Origin: PALSA-1353 sp050012375
Lineage (GTDB): Bacteria; Planctomycetota; Phycisphaerae; Tepidisphaerales; Tepidisphaeraceae
Assembly (NCBI GenBank): GCA_050012375.1
Contig: JBEKHH010000005.1
Coordinates: 73,119 to 137,118 of the forward strand
Direction of reading: 5' to 3'
Length of the DNA: 64,000 nt
Translations under genes and position numbers: made by a program
Notes under the pieces: model-generated
Databases searched by the model: none
What the model was told of the DNA's origin: nothing
What the model saw: only the letters and a program-made list of their open reading frames with translations
Shown: in pieces, positions 43,135-52,397 of the stretch
How the letters are laid out: each line of letters begins with the position of its first letter
Numbering within the stretch: the first letter of the stretch is position 1

Positions 43135-43137
43135 CGG

Positions 43138-43797
43138 CTATCTTCCGCCGTCCCGTGCGATCGTGCGGGCATCGCGGAGGAGTTGCTGGAGGCGCTGGGG
43201 AACGAAGGAATCGTAGAAGCCCCGGATGCGACCCTGGGCGTCGACCAGGACGAAATGCTCGTCATGCTGGATGGGGTTGCCGTTCTGCGCGGGGACGAAG
43301 CCCAGCTTCATTCCGCGGATGACCTCGTCCTGCGATTTTTCGTCGCCGGTGAGGAAGATCCATCGGCCGGGGATGGCGTGATACCGCTCGGCATACTGCT
43401 TGAGGGCGGCGGGGTTGTCGTGAAGCGGATCGACGGAAAAGGAAACAAGTTTTACATCGGGCGGAAGCTGGCTCTGCATTTCGGCCATGTGCGCGGACAT
43501 CGTCGGGCAAAGACTGGAGCAGGTGGTGAAGATGAAGTCCGCGATCCAGGGATGGCCCAGAAGCTGGTCGCTCGTGGCTGGCTGAGCATTCTGATCGATC
43601 AAATTGAAGGATGGGACGCCGTACAGGACGGGAGGGGTCGCTCCGGGTGAATCGGATTGACCGGCGACGACTTGTGCGGCGGGCTCGGCGGAGGCGGGGA
43701 AATTCGGCGGCAGCGTTTTCATCGCCACGACGCCAAGCATCCCCGAGACCGCTGCCATCCAGAGAATGACGGTGATGATTTTTTGAGGTTTGCTCAT
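43138..43797 (-). CDS. SCO1/SenC family copper chaperone
   Basis: Delivers copper to cytochrome c oxidase or acts as a thiol-disulfide reductase outside the membrane. The 219 aa have an N-terminal membrane anchor (residues 5-27), the CxxxC site TTCSSLCPTMSAHMAEMQ and the third ligand His in PIQHDEHFVLVD. All three copper ligands are present. It sits between the ABC-2 permease and DUF420 genes. Confidence 0.93.
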   Translation of the reverse strand: MSKPQKIITVILWMAAVSGMLGVVAMKTLPPNFPASAEPAAQVVAGQSDSPGATPPVLYGVPSFNLIDQNAQPATSDQLLGHPWIADFIFTTCSSLCPTMSAHMAEMQSQLPPDVKLVSFSVDPLHDNPAALKQYAERYHAIPGRWIFLTGDEKSQDEVIRGMKLGFVPAQNGNPIQHDEHFVLVDAQGRIRGFYDSFVPQRLQQLLRDARTIARDGGR

Positions 43798-43807
43798 AAG
43801 AATGCGG

Positions 43808-44620
43808 CTATTGCAAATCCGCGGCGATGCGCCGGCCGGCCATCACGCTCGAAACGCCGAACATGGCCGCCGCGAACAACAGACTGATGCCAAGACAAAC
43901 AGACCATGGCGGCAGCCGAAGGTTTGCCGAGCTGGTCCAGTACAGTGATTGCCGGAGGGCGGAGACGCCGTAGGTCAGCGGGTTGACGCTCATGAGCCAG
44001 CGCATGACGCCCTTGGCCCCGTCGGCGGGGAACATCGCGCCGGAAAGAAACCACATCGGAATCAAAAAAAGATTCATGATGACGTGAAATCCCTGCGTGG
44101 AACTCATGCGCCAGGCGATGCAGAAGCCCAGGCCGGCCAGGGCGAAGCTGACGATGAAAATGACCGCCAGGGCGGCTAGAAACGAAGCGATTCCCAGGTG
44201 AATTCCCACCAGCGGGGCCAAAAGCAGAAAGAGCAGGCCCTGGAGCGTGGCGAGGATCGTCCCGCCGAGCACTTTGCCCAGGACGATGGCCATTCGGGAG
44301 ACCGGGGCGACCAGGACGCCTTGGAGGAATCCTTCGCGGCGGTCCTCGATGACGGAGATTTCCGAAAAGATCGCGGTGAAGAGGAGGATCATGACGAGCG
44401 TGCCGGGGAAGAAATATTCTAGAAAATTATTTCCGCCGGGCATCTCGGCGCGAAAGCTTCGGCCCATGCCGGCGCCGATGACGATCCAGAAGAGGATCGG
44501 CGTGGCCAGGGCGCCGATGATGCGGCTGCGCTGGCGGACGAAACGGATAAGTTCCCGCCAGCACAGAGAGACGGCTGGGAGCAATAGGCGGGAGGAGATG
44601 GAATTCGGTGATTCAGGCAT
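43808..44620 (-). CDS. ABC-2 type transporter permease
   Basis: A 270 aa inner-membrane permease with about six helices and the family pattern FRAEMPGGNNFLEYFFPGTL, ISVIEDRREGFLQGVLVAP, FHVIMNLFLIPMWFLSGAMF and VNPLTYGVSALRQSLYW. No ATPase gene is adjacent, so its partner lies elsewhere. The link to the SCO1 gene 10 bases downstream suggests export of something needed for oxidase assembly (inference). Confidence 0.88.
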   Translation of the reverse strand: MPESPNSISSRLLLPAVSLCWRELIRFVRQRSRIIGALATPILFWIVIGAGMGRSFRAEMPGGNNFLEYFFPGTLVMILLFTAIFSEISVIEDRREGFLQGVLVAPVSRMAIVLGKVLGGTILATLQGLLFLLLAPLVGIHLGIASFLAALAVIFIVSFALAGLGFCIAWRMSSTQGFHVIMNLFLIPMWFLSGAMFPADGAKGVMRWLMSVNPLTYGVSALRQSLYWTSSANLRLPPWSVCLGISLLFAAAMFGVSSVMAGRRIAADLQ

Positions 44621-44642
44621 GGGATTTTTAGGAATGGTTATC

Positions 44643-45500
44643 TTATCGGGGAAAGGGGGTTATGACCAATGGGGAAAGCCCCCCACCGCGACGCGGTCGG
44701 CTTTCTTGGGGGAAGAACGAGATTCGATTTTGGGTGCGCGGGTGGTCGAATGCGAGTTCAACTGCCCTTAGCTGAAGGCCGTTGTGCGGTTTGCCTCCGT
44801 ACAGCGTGTCGCCAACGATGGGACTGCCGGATTCAGAGAGATGCACGCGGATTTGATGCTTGCGGCCGGTTTGCAGCGTTATCTTGAGCAGGGCTTGGTC
44901 TCCTTGCCGTTTCATGATTGTGTAGTCGGTGACGGCGCGCTGGCCTTTGCTCGCCTGGCGCGTGGAATGGACTGTGCCATCGGCTCGCTCGATCAGGCGG
45001 GATTCGATTCGCCCGGAATCTTTTGGCGGCGGAGGCGAAACGATTGCGTGATAGATGCGCGTGACGGTGTGATGGAAGAATTGCCGCTTGAGCGATGCAT
45101 AGGCGGCGGGGTTCTTTGAGAAAACCAGCACTCCGGAAGCATCGCGATCGAGGCGGTGAATCAACCCGACGCGAGCGGCGGGATCAGTTGCTCGAAGGTA
45201 TCGGTTGACGGCGGCCAGCGCGGTGGGACGGGGCTCGCGGGGAACCGTGCTGGTGAGAAGGCCGGCCGGCTTGTCGATGACCAGGATGTCTTCGTCTTCA
45301 AAAATGATCGGGAAAGGAAGCGTCGGCTGCGGTGATTTCTTCGCGGAGCCGATGACGATGCGGTCTTGGGGTTGGATGCTCTGGGTGAGCCTGGCGGCGG
45401 GAACCCCGTTGATCAGGACGCGGCGGTCCTGAACCATGCGCTTGAGGGTTTGCCGCTTGGCGCTGGGGAAATTCCGTCGGAGTCGATCGAGAAGGATCAT
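44643..45500 (-). CDS. RluA/RluD-type rRNA or tRNA pseudouridine synthase
   Basis: Isomerises specific uridines in RNA. The 285 aa have an S4 RNA-binding domain at 1-60 (RLRRNFPSAKRQTLKRMVQD), ILVIDKPAGLL and the catalytic HRLDRDASGVLVFSK (Asp118). It ends with LQTGRKHQIRVHL and PIVGDTLYGG. Target uridine is unknown. The last ~15 residues (PRRGGGLSPL) read through a GC palindrome, so the C-terminus looks extended by repeat DNA. The start overlaps the hydrolase stop by 4 bases (ATGA). Confidence 0.92.
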   Translation of the reverse strand: MILLDRLRRNFPSAKRQTLKRMVQDRRVLINGVPAARLTQSIQPQDRIVIGSAKKSPQPTLPFPIIFEDEDILVIDKPAGLLTSTVPREPRPTALAAVNRYLRATDPAARVGLIHRLDRDASGVLVFSKNPAAYASLKRQFFHHTVTRIYHAIVSPPPPKDSGRIESRLIERADGTVHSTRQASKGQRAVTDYTIMKRQGDQALLKITLQTGRKHQIRVHLSESGSPIVGDTLYGGKPHNGLQLRAVELAFDHPRTQNRISFFPQESRPRRGGGLSPLVITPFPR

Positions 45501-46738
45501 AACATCGGCACGGCGGTGTCGAGGAATTGAAGGGTGCGGGAAACGACGTTGGGGTCGCTCACGGCCTGCTCGTCGGTCATGTCATCGAGCCAGAGAAAAC
45601 TTTTGGGAGCATGGGCGGCTTCGAAGAGGCTGCGGGCGCGCTCGTAATCGATCATCGGATCGCGGCGGCCGTGCACGAAGAGAATTGGGCGCGGGGCGAA
45701 TTGGGCGGCGGCATCGGCTGGAGAAAAGTCGAATAAATCGGCCCCGGTTTGCACGCAGGCCAGTGCCAGCCCCATGCGCACAACCATCCGCTGGAGCGAG
45801 GGCCGGCCATCGATCTGGGCGGCGGAATCGGCCAGGTTATCGAAGCGGTCGTAGCATCCGAAGACGGCCAGGGAGGTGAAGGCGCGACCCTCCTGGGAAG
45901 GATCGGCGGCGGCGGCCAGAAGCGCGGCGGCGCCGGTATCGATGCCGACGCCGACGATGCGCCGGCACGCCTGCGGCTCGGAATCACGCAGCCAGCGTAC
46001 AGCGCCCAGCACGTCGCGCCGTTCGTGATCGCCGAAGGAGATGATCTGGCCGGCGCTTTGGCCATGGGCGCGAAAGTCGAAAATCAGAACGTTGTATCCC
46101 TCGTCCAGGAATGTTTTGGCGAGAATGAGATAGCTGCCGGCGCGCGAGCCGGGACAGATCAGCAGGGTTTGCCGGCCCCAGTTGGGATTGGGAACCGACT
46201 TGTCCGCCAGCGCCGCCGCTGGGGTCCAGAATCCGGCGATGTCCAGGCCGTCCGTCGATTGGAACCAGACGCGGGTTGCGCCCAGATCGGCCAGGGGAGA
46301 ATCGGTTGGCTGTAATGTTTTTGGCCGGTAGGTTGCGGCGGCGACAATCAGGTAGGGCAAGCCCACGACGAAGAGAAGCGCGACGCGCAGGGCCTGGGCG
46401 GCGGCTTGCCGGTGCGGGCGTTTCCAGGAGCCGACGCCGGTGGCGAAAAAGAGCCGCGCGCAACCGTCAAAAATGAGGTCGAGAAGTTTCACGAAGCAGA
46501 TGACCGCCGCGGTCCAATAGCAGGTGAGGAGCATCTGGCCCGGAGCGATGATCCCGCCGAGCCAAAGGTCATAGATAATGGTTGCAGCGACGCCGAGCAG
46601 CAGGGACGAGGCGATGGCGAGGGTGGCGGTGGGCGCGGGCCGGACGCCGCGGTGGGCGAGGAGAATGATCGCGATCAGCGCCGCCGGGGGAAGCAGGATG
46701 TAAAGCCAGATCAGGAGAATATGGGCCAGGTGCAGCAT
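45497..46738 (-). CDS. Membrane-anchored alpha/beta hydrolase
   Basis: The 413 aa have several N-terminal membrane helices (residues 1-150) followed by an alpha/beta hydrolase domain. It contains TLLICPGSRAGSYLILAKTF, GYNVLIFDFRAHGQSAG and GVGIDTGAAALLAAAADP. The elbow position shows Asp-Thr-Gly (GIDTG) rather than the usual Ser, so the nucleophile is uncertain. Acid and base regions are at LFVHGRRDPMID and near the end. The ATG at 46738 was chosen because the frame upstream is Arg/Pro-rich. Function unknown. Confidence 0.75.
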   Translation of the reverse strand: MLHLAHILLIWLYILLPPAALIAIILLAHRGVRPAPTATLAIASSLLLGVAATIIYDLWLGGIIAPGQMLLTCYWTAAVICFVKLLDLIFDGCARLFFATGVGSWKRPHRQAAAQALRVALLFVVGLPYLIVAAATYRPKTLQPTDSPLADLGATRVWFQSTDGLDIAGFWTPAAALADKSVPNPNWGRQTLLICPGSRAGSYLILAKTFLDEGYNVLIFDFRAHGQSAGQIISFGDHERRDVLGAVRWLRDSEPQACRRIVGVGIDTGAAALLAAAADPSQEGRAFTSLAVFGCYDRFDNLADSAAQIDGRPSLQRMVVRMGLALACVQTGADLFDFSPADAAAQFAPRPILFVHGRRDPMIDYERARSLFEAAHAPKSFLWLDDMTDEQAVSDPNVVSRTLQFLDTAVPML

Positions 46739-46794
46739 GTTGGGGACAATCGATAGTCGATAGTTATAACACGGACGAGTTGAGGTTTGTTTAT

Positions 46795-46824
46795 CCCCTC
46801 TCCCCGGTACGCCGGGGAGAGGGC
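46795..46824. repeat. GC-rich intergenic palindrome upstream of rsmH
   Basis: cccctctccccgg and ccggggagagggcg form a stem of about 12 pairs around tacg. It lies just before the rsmH ribosome-binding site (gaagagg, about 46831-46837), so folding could affect access to it. Confidence 0.7.
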
Positions 46825-46842
46825 GAGGGAGAAGAGGCTGAC

Positions 46843-47799
46843 ATGGAACTCCCCTCCGCCGGGCACGAGCCGGTGATGGTGCAGGAAGTCTTGGACCTGC
46901 TTCATCCGCGCACCGGGGCAACGGTGGTGGATTGCACGGTGGGCCGGGCCGGGCATGCCAGGGTGATCGGCCAGCGGTTGGGCGCCGGCGGTGTGCTGGT
47001 GGGGATGGATGCCGACCCGCGGAACCTGGAATTCGCGGCCCAGCGGCTCAAGGGGCTCGATTGCCGGGTGCGCCTGTTTCACGCCAATTTCGCGGAACTG
47101 TCCAGCGTGCTGCTTGAAATCGGCAAACCGATGGTGGACGGCATTTTCGCGGACCTGGGGATCAGCACCAACCAGCTTTTTGATCCGGCATATGGCTTAA
47201 GCTTCGATCGGGCGATGCCGCTGGATATGCGCCTCGATCCGCGCCTGCCTGAAAATGCGGCAGATTTGGTGAACAAGCTGCCTGAGGAGGACCTGGCCAA
47301 CGTCCTATATGAACTGGCACAGGAGCGTTGGTCGCGGCAAATTGCGAGAAAGATTGTCGAAGCTCGGCGCGTTTCGCCGATCAAAGATACCGAAGCATTG
47401 GCCGAGCTTGTTCGCTCGGCAGTTCCGCTGCGAAGGGCGAAGCCCTCGGGCCGTCGGGGCGGACCTCCGGGGCGGATTGATCCGGCGACGAGAACTTTTT
47501 TGGCGCTGCGGATGGCCGTCAACCGGGAGATGAGCAATCTCCGCCAGTTGCTGCGGCAAGGACCTTCGGCACTGGCTGCCGGGGGTCGGATGGCCGTGAT
47601 CAGCTTCCAGTCGATGGAAGATCGGCCGGTGAAACAGACGTTTCGGTCGTTGGAGCAGACCGGGGTCGTGAGCCTCGTCACGAAGAAGCCCGTCTCCCCC
47701 ACCCCCGAAGAAATTGCCCGCAACCCGCGGGCCCGCTCGGCGAAGCTGCGGGTGGCGGAGAAGTTGGCCTCCGATAAAAATCAGATGAACGCGGCTTAG
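46843..47799 (+). CDS. rsmH: 16S rRNA (cytosine-1402-N4)-methyltransferase
   Basis: Methylates C1402 in the decoding centre of 16S rRNA. The 318 aa contain GHEPVMVQEVLDLLHP, VVDCTVGRAGHARVI (SAM motif I), DADPRNLEFA, GIFADLGISTNQLFDP and ISFQSMEDRPVK. In the last motif Ser-Met-Glu-Asp replaces the more usual Ser-Leu-Glu-Asp. The gene starts the division/cell-wall group. Its last few codons overlap the left end of a palindromic repeat. Confidence 0.95.
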   Translation: MELPSAGHEPVMVQEVLDLLHPRTGATVVDCTVGRAGHARVIGQRLGAGGVLVGMDADPRNLEFAAQRLKGLDCRVRLFHANFAELSSVLLEIGKPMVDGIFADLGISTNQLFDPAYGLSFDRAMPLDMRLDPRLPENAADLVNKLPEEDLANVLYELAQERWSRQIARKIVEARRVSPIKDTEALAELVRSAVPLRRAKPSGRRGGPPGRIDPATRTFLALRMAVNREMSNLRQLLRQGPSALAAGGRMAVISFQSMEDRPVKQTFRSLEQTGVVSLVTKKPVSPTPEEIARNPRARSAKLRVAEKLASDKNQMNAA

Positions 47800-47848
47800 C
47801 CAAGCCGGGCGTTTCATCGCTGTGCATCTGATTTTCATCTGTGGCAGA
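47771..47848. repeat. Palindromic repeat, 'aaaatcagatg' type, copy 2, overlapping the rsmH end
   Basis: aaaatcagatg (47776-47786) pairs with catctgatttt (47825-47835). An inner stem (gcggctt/aagccgg) lies between them. The flank tgtgcatctgattttcatct matches the copy at 7231-7316. The left arm is inside the last codons of rsmH, so the element has become part of the C-terminus. Confidence 0.75.
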
Positions 47849-47871
47849 AATCCCGATTTTGAGAGGTTTCC

Positions 47872-48807
47872 ATGACGCGAGAGACGAAGATCAGCCTGCT
47901 CGTGGGGCTTGCGTTCATCATCGTGATGGGGATTCTGCTGACGGACCATATGCGCTCGGCCGGCGAGCCTCCGCAGGCGGCGCTACAGGATGCCGGCGGG
48001 GCGGTTCGCCAGGCGGTCAACGCGCCGGGAACGGCTGAGCCGCCGATCAGGATGGTGCAGCCGGCCGAGGTCTCTCCGACTCAATCGGTCCCGACGCATG
48101 ACGAGTTGACGCGCCCACCGGCCCCGGTGATTCCTTCGACCAATTATCAGAGCGAATCTTCGAGCACGAATTCGGCGACGCCTCCGGAGGATCACGGCGC
48201 GGATTTGCCGGGGCCCAAGCCGCTCGTGGACCTCGCCCAGCGCAATGGGGAGCCGCTGGTCCCGGCGAATATTGATGGTTCCAACAGGAACGCGGATTTG
48301 GGTTCGTCTGATATGTCCAACACTTCCAACCCCCCTGCCGCTGCGGAGACGAAGCCTACCGCGGTTGTCGGCCCGAGCAGATACACCGCCCAGCCGGGCG
48401 ACTCGGTCTCGCGAATGGCGGCGAAGTTTCTCGGATCCAATTCCAGGGCGAATCTACAGGCGATTATCGATGCAAATCCGTCGCTGCAGGATGATCCGGA
48501 TCGGGTGATCGCGGGGCAGAGCTACGTGATTCCCGCGGCAAGACAAACGGCGCTGGCTCCATCAACGCCGACCGTGATCCCGACGCCGGGGCCGGCAGGA
48601 CGCGGCGGCAATGGGCGGGAATATTTCTATACGGTTCAGGATGGCGACAGCCTCTGGCAGATCGCCAACGATGAACTAGGCGATCCGTCGGCGGTCGATG
48701 CCATCAAAGAGCTGAACGCATCGCTTCTCAAGGGCAAAGACACGGTGATTCCGGGCATGAAGCTGCGGCTGCCGAGCAAGCCGGTGGCCTCGGCCAACTC
48801 GATGTGA
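47872..48807 (+). CDS. Membrane-anchored protein with two LysM domains
   Basis: This 311 aa protein has one N-terminal helix (ISLLVGLAFIIVMGILLTD) and a long Pro/Ser/Thr-rich linker. Two LysM modules follow: YTAQPGDSVSRMAAKFLGSN (about residues 170-225) and YTVQDGDSLWQIANDELGDP (about 252-304). LysM binds peptidoglycan or chitin-like sugars. Lying between rsmH and an ftsL-like gene, it probably acts at the cell wall during growth or division (inference). Confidence 0.85.
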   Translation: MTRETKISLLVGLAFIIVMGILLTDHMRSAGEPPQAALQDAGGAVRQAVNAPGTAEPPIRMVQPAEVSPTQSVPTHDELTRPPAPVIPSTNYQSESSSTNSATPPEDHGADLPGPKPLVDLAQRNGEPLVPANIDGSNRNADLGSSDMSNTSNPPAAAETKPTAVVGPSRYTAQPGDSVSRMAAKFLGSNSRANLQAIIDANPSLQDDPDRVIAGQSYVIPAARQTALAPSTPTVIPTPGPAGRGGNGREYFYTVQDGDSLWQIANDELGDPSAVDAIKELNASLLKGKDTVIPGMKLRLPSKPVASANSM

Positions 48808-48808
48808 C

Positions 48809-49066
48809 ATGCTGAAGCTTCTCCTGTGCCTGTTTTGCGGGACGGCCACGGCGGTGGCGATGCTGGAACTCCGCGAGCAGCACTTGAACCTGACATTTCA
48901 GACCGACAAGCTCCACAATCAGATCGAGGCCAGCCAGGCACAGCTCTGGAATCAGCAGCTGTCCATAGCGGTTGCGACGGCGCCGGACGCGGTGGCGGCG
49001 GCAGCGAAGGGGCAGGACCTGAAACTGACGGCCGGGAAGGCGCCGATGGGGCCGGGAAATAAGTAA
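48809..49066 (+). CDS. FtsL-like small bitopic membrane protein
   Basis: An 85 aa protein with one N-terminal membrane helix (LLLCLFCGTATAVAMLEL) followed by a coiled-coil segment (residues 22-50, REQHLNLTFQTDKLHNQI). The position between rsmH and a PBP gene, with size and layout, fits FtsL. The sequence itself is too divergent to be sure. Its ATG lies one base after the LysM stop. Confidence 0.65.
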   Translation: MLKLLLCLFCGTATAVAMLELREQHLNLTFQTDKLHNQIEASQAQLWNQQLSIAVATAPDAVAAAAKGQDLKLTAGKAPMGPGNK

Positions 49067-49187
49067 AACGCGGCGGATTCGCGGGGGGACTTGCCGACTG
49101 AAGTCGGCAGACCGCGAGATGCGGGCCGCGGTTTTTTTGTTGGACGGGGTGCGAATCCGCCGATGAATTATCGGACTGAGATTTCGC

Positions 49188-51050
49188 GTGATCTATTTTT
49201 CGCATATCCGAGCCAGGGCCGTTGTGGCGCTGACCGTTGCGCTGTTCGCGGCGCTTGGGGCGCGGGTGGCGTATCTGCAAACCTATGGACGCGAGGCCAC
49301 GATCTCGCGGGCGGATCGCCAGCAACATCTGGTTCTTGTTCTTGCCGCCCGACGCGGGAATATTTACGACCGAAACGGCCTCCTGATGGCCGGATCGATC
49401 CAGACCCACGGCCTGTTCGTCGATCCGAAATTCATGCAGGACTCTTTTCAGGAGGATGGCCGCAGCCTGATCCAGATGGATGAGGCGCTGGATGGCCTGG
49501 CGAAGATCGTCGGCAAGGATTCGTTTGAGCTGTCGAAGCTGCTGGGGGATCGAGCGACCAGCCGATTCGTGAAGGTGGCCCAGAACCTGGATGATTCGAC
49601 GGTTGCCCAGATCGAAGCGCTGAATTTGCCCGGGGTGGGAATCGGTTCCGGCAGCGCGCGGTGTTATCCGATGGGTTCGCTGGCCGCGCATGTGCTAGGG
49701 GATTGCGGAGCCGACGGCAACGGCCTGGATGGATTGGAATTGAAATACAACGCCTTGCTCTCGGGCCGGCCCGGGTTTGCCCGGGAGACCAAAGACGCGC
49801 AGCGGCGACCGATCGGTGTGGCGGCGGAGGATTACCTGCCGCCCCAGCACGGCCACCACCTGGTCCTGACGATTGATGCCAACCTGCAAACGATGGCCGA
49901 GCAGGAACTGCGCGACGCCGTGGAGCGGGTGAAAGCGAAAAGCGGGATTTTCGTGGCCATGGACCCGTACACGGGGGATGTGCTGGCGCTGGCCAATTAT
50001 CCGACATTCAATCCCCAGACGCTGAGCGATTCCACGCCCGATATGCGGCGGAACAACGCCCTGGTGGCTCCGTACGAGCCGGGTTCGACTTTCAAGCCGT
50101 TCATCGCCGGTCCGGCGCTGATGTGGCAGGTGACGAAGGCGTCGGAAGTTTGGCCGATCCCGGGCCGGACCTGGTTCACGCCGTATGGGCGGGCAATTAC
50201 GGATGTCGAGCACTATGGCGATCTGTGCACGTGGGACGGCCTGGTGCATTCGAGCAACATCCTCATGTCGCAACTGAGCGAGCGGATGGGAAACGCGAGG
50301 CTTTGGCGGGCAATGACGAGCTTCGGGTTTGGCCAGAGAACGGGGATCGATCTTCCGGGGGAGGATCCGGGCGAGGTTTACAATCTGAAGAAATGGACGC
50401 ACAAGAGCACGGAATCGGTGGCGCAGGGGTATGAGATGTTGGTGACGCCGCTTCAGCTCGCGCGGGGGTTTTCCGCCTACGCCAACGGAGGCAAGCTGGT
50501 CACGCCGCGCCTATTGCTGGGAACGGTCGATCCCCAGGGCAACATTTTGTCGCGCAGACAGCGGGTGGATTTTGATTCTCTTCCGCGGGCGCTCGATGCC
50601 CGGACCGCCGCGGAGGTTCGGCGGATTCTGTGCGATGTGGTGATTCGCGGCACGGCCGAGGGAGAGCGGAGCAAAATCTGGAACATTTCCGGCAAGACGG
50701 GAACGGCCTACATCGCCGAAGGCCACGGATACAGCAAGACGCGCTATAACAGCAGCTTCATGGCTTGTGCGCCGTATGAGAATCCCAAGCTGGTCGTGGT
50801 TTGCATGATTCATGATCCCGACAGGACGATCGCGCATTACGGCGGAAAAGTGGCGGCCCCCGCGGCCGTGAAGTTTCTTGAGCGGGCGCTGACGTATATG
50901 GAAGTGCCCTCTTCGCCGGATTTGCCCCTGCCGCCGCCGGAGGTCGCCAATGTTTTGTACGATTACTCGGCGAAGGATTACACCGATCGCAATGTGGGGG
51001 CGATGAAGGAAGAGGATCAGCCCAACGCGGAAGCCTCGGCCAACCCATAA
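49188..51050 (+). CDS. ftsI: Peptidoglycan D,D-transpeptidase, PBP2/FtsI type
   Basis: Cross-links peptidoglycan during division or elongation. The 620 aa have an N-terminal membrane anchor (ARAVVALTVALFAALGARVA), the pedestal start RGNIYDRNGLLMAGSI, and the transpeptidase domain. The active Ser is in YEPGSTFKPF (about residue 299), the SSN motif in HSSNILM (about 354) and GKTGTAY at about 503. All three catalytic motifs are present. No PASTA domain follows. GTG start at 49188. Its presence argues for a peptidoglycan wall in this organism. Confidence 0.93.
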   Translation: MIYFSHIRARAVVALTVALFAALGARVAYLQTYGREATISRADRQQHLVLVLAARRGNIYDRNGLLMAGSIQTHGLFVDPKFMQDSFQEDGRSLIQMDEALDGLAKIVGKDSFELSKLLGDRATSRFVKVAQNLDDSTVAQIEALNLPGVGIGSGSARCYPMGSLAAHVLGDCGADGNGLDGLELKYNALLSGRPGFARETKDAQRRPIGVAAEDYLPPQHGHHLVLTIDANLQTMAEQELRDAVERVKAKSGIFVAMDPYTGDVLALANYPTFNPQTLSDSTPDMRRNNALVAPYEPGSTFKPFIAGPALMWQVTKASEVWPIPGRTWFTPYGRAITDVEHYGDLCTWDGLVHSSNILMSQLSERMGNARLWRAMTSFGFGQRTGIDLPGEDPGEVYNLKKWTHKSTESVAQGYEMLVTPLQLARGFSAYANGGKLVTPRLLLGTVDPQGNILSRRQRVDFDSLPRALDARTAAEVRRILCDVVIRGTAEGERSKIWNISGKTGTAYIAEGHGYSKTRYNSSFMACAPYENPKLVVVCMIHDPDRTIAHYGGKVAAPAAVKFLERALTYMEVPSSPDLPLPPPEVANVLYDYSAKDYTDRNVGAMKEEDQPNAEASANP

Positions 51051-51071
51051 GCCTCCCAGCTCATCGGCAAC

Positions 51072-51242
51072 TCACGTGCCGACACGTGGTCGGCCGCGCT
51101 TGGCGGAGCGCTGGTGCATCCGTCGCATCGCTGGCGTCAATGGCTTGGACTCCCGCAGGGCCGCGAATGGCACGTCATATCGCCTCGCGGCGTTGGCCAG
51201 TTCAGCGGTAATCATTTGATCGTATGGTTTGTGTCTTCTCAT
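51072..51242 (-). CDS. Small basic protein, possibly antitoxin-like
   Basis: This 56 aa frame starts at ATG 51242. A TTG further upstream would place the N-terminus inside the palindromic repeat. It ends PLTPAMRRMHQRSAKRGRPR, basic and AT-hook-like. Such short endings occur in ribbon-helix-helix antitoxins, but no toxin is next to it. Confidence is low. Confidence 0.4.
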   Translation of the reverse strand: MRRHKPYDQMITAELANAARRYDVPFAALRESKPLTPAMRRMHQRSAKRGRPRVGT

Positions 51243-51287
51243 CACCCGATCATAATCAATTATTGCATTCGCTCGCCCACCAAAAAT

Positions 51288-51357
51288 TAGCTCACGCAAA
51301 GGCGCGGAGGCGCAGAGCCAATATTCCTTTGCGCCTCTGCGCCTTTGCGTGAGCTAT
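51288..51357. repeat. Palindromic repeat, 'cgcaaaggcgcagag' type, copy 2, touching the queA stop
   Basis: tagctcacgcaaaggcgc at the left pairs with gcgcctttgcgtgagcta at the right. The central units repeat gcgcctctgc. The right end contains the queA stop codon. It is the same family as 29401-29456. Confidence 0.8.
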
Positions 51358-52397
51358 TCAATTAGCATCGCGTCGCCGTAGCTGAAAAAGCGGTAATGCT
51401 GGGCGATGGCGTGCTCGTAAATGCGGCGCTGCTCCTTCAGGCCGGTCATCGCTGCCACCAGCGCGATCAGCGTTCCGCGGGGGAGATGGAAATTGGTGAT
51501 TAGCGCGCCGACGTGGTTCCAGCGGTACGGCGGGTAAATGAAAATCGAAGTTTGGCCTTGCGTGGGAATGAAACGCTGATCCGGGGGTTGGCTTTCCAAG
51601 ACCCTGGCGGACGTGGTGCCAACGGCGACGATGCGGCGGCTGTCAGTTCTCGCCCGATTCAATGCTTCCGCCGCGGCCGGGCTGATGGAATAGCTTTCGG
51701 CGTGCATCGGGTGGTCGGCGAGGCTATCGGCGGAAATCGGCTTGAATGTGCCGGCGCCGACGTGAAGGGTGATCAGGACGCGGCCGATGCCCGCATCGTC
51801 GAGCCGGCGCAGGAGATCGGGCGTGAAATGCAGCCCGGCCGTCGGGGCGGCAACTGCGCCGGGGGAATCCGCGTACACCGTTTGATAGCGGGCGCGATCC
51901 AGGGAATCGCGCTCGTCGGTTTGCTTGCGTCGTCTGATGTATGGCGGCAGAGGCATGCGGCCGATTCCGTTTAGCAGGTCGAGCGCGGGAATCGGCTCGG
52001 AAATCTGAATCAGGAATTCGCCGCGACCACGCCCGGCGAGGATCGTGGCGCGAAGCGACGGATCGGAATCGAAATGAAGAATCGTGCCCTGGGCCGGCTG
52101 GCCGACGCCGCGCAGGAGCGCGAGCCATTGGCCGATGACGGGCTCACAGAGGAACAAGCCTTCGATCTGGCCGCCGGTGGTTTTCTTCAGACTGAAACGG
52201 GCTGGGATGACTTTGGAGTCATTGAAGACCAGCACGTCGCCGGGGCACAAGAGGCTCGGGAGGTCCGAGAAAACTCTATCGTGGATCGCGCCGCTTGCGC
52301 GAACGTAGTGCAGGAGGCGGGAGGCGGATCGATCTTCCAGGGGCGTCTGGGCAATCAGCTCGGGCGGGAGATCGAAATCCAATTCGTCCGTTCGCAT
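51354..52397 (-). CDS. queA: S-adenosylmethionine:tRNA ribosyltransferase-isomerase
   Basis: Adds the epoxycyclopentanediol group to preQ1 in tRNA on the queuosine pathway. The 347 aa start MRTDELDFDLPPELIAQTPL and contain VFNDSKVIPARF, PPYIRR, YADSPGAVAAPTAGLHF, HVGAGTFKPI and the C-terminal NFHLPRGTLIALVAAMTG. All standard segments are present. The window shows no other queuosine gene. Confidence 0.95.
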   Translation of the reverse strand: MRTDELDFDLPPELIAQTPLEDRSASRLLHYVRASGAIHDRVFSDLPSLLCPGDVLVFNDSKVIPARFSLKKTTGGQIEGLFLCEPVIGQWLALLRGVGQPAQGTILHFDSDPSLRATILAGRGRGEFLIQISEPIPALDLLNGIGRMPLPPYIRRRKQTDERDSLDRARYQTVYADSPGAVAAPTAGLHFTPDLLRRLDDAGIGRVLITLHVGAGTFKPISADSLADHPMHAESYSISPAAAEALNRARTDSRRIVAVGTTSARVLESQPPDQRFIPTQGQTSIFIYPPYRWNHVGALITNFHLPRGTLIALVAAMTGLKEQRRIYEHAIAQHYRFFSYGDAMLIE

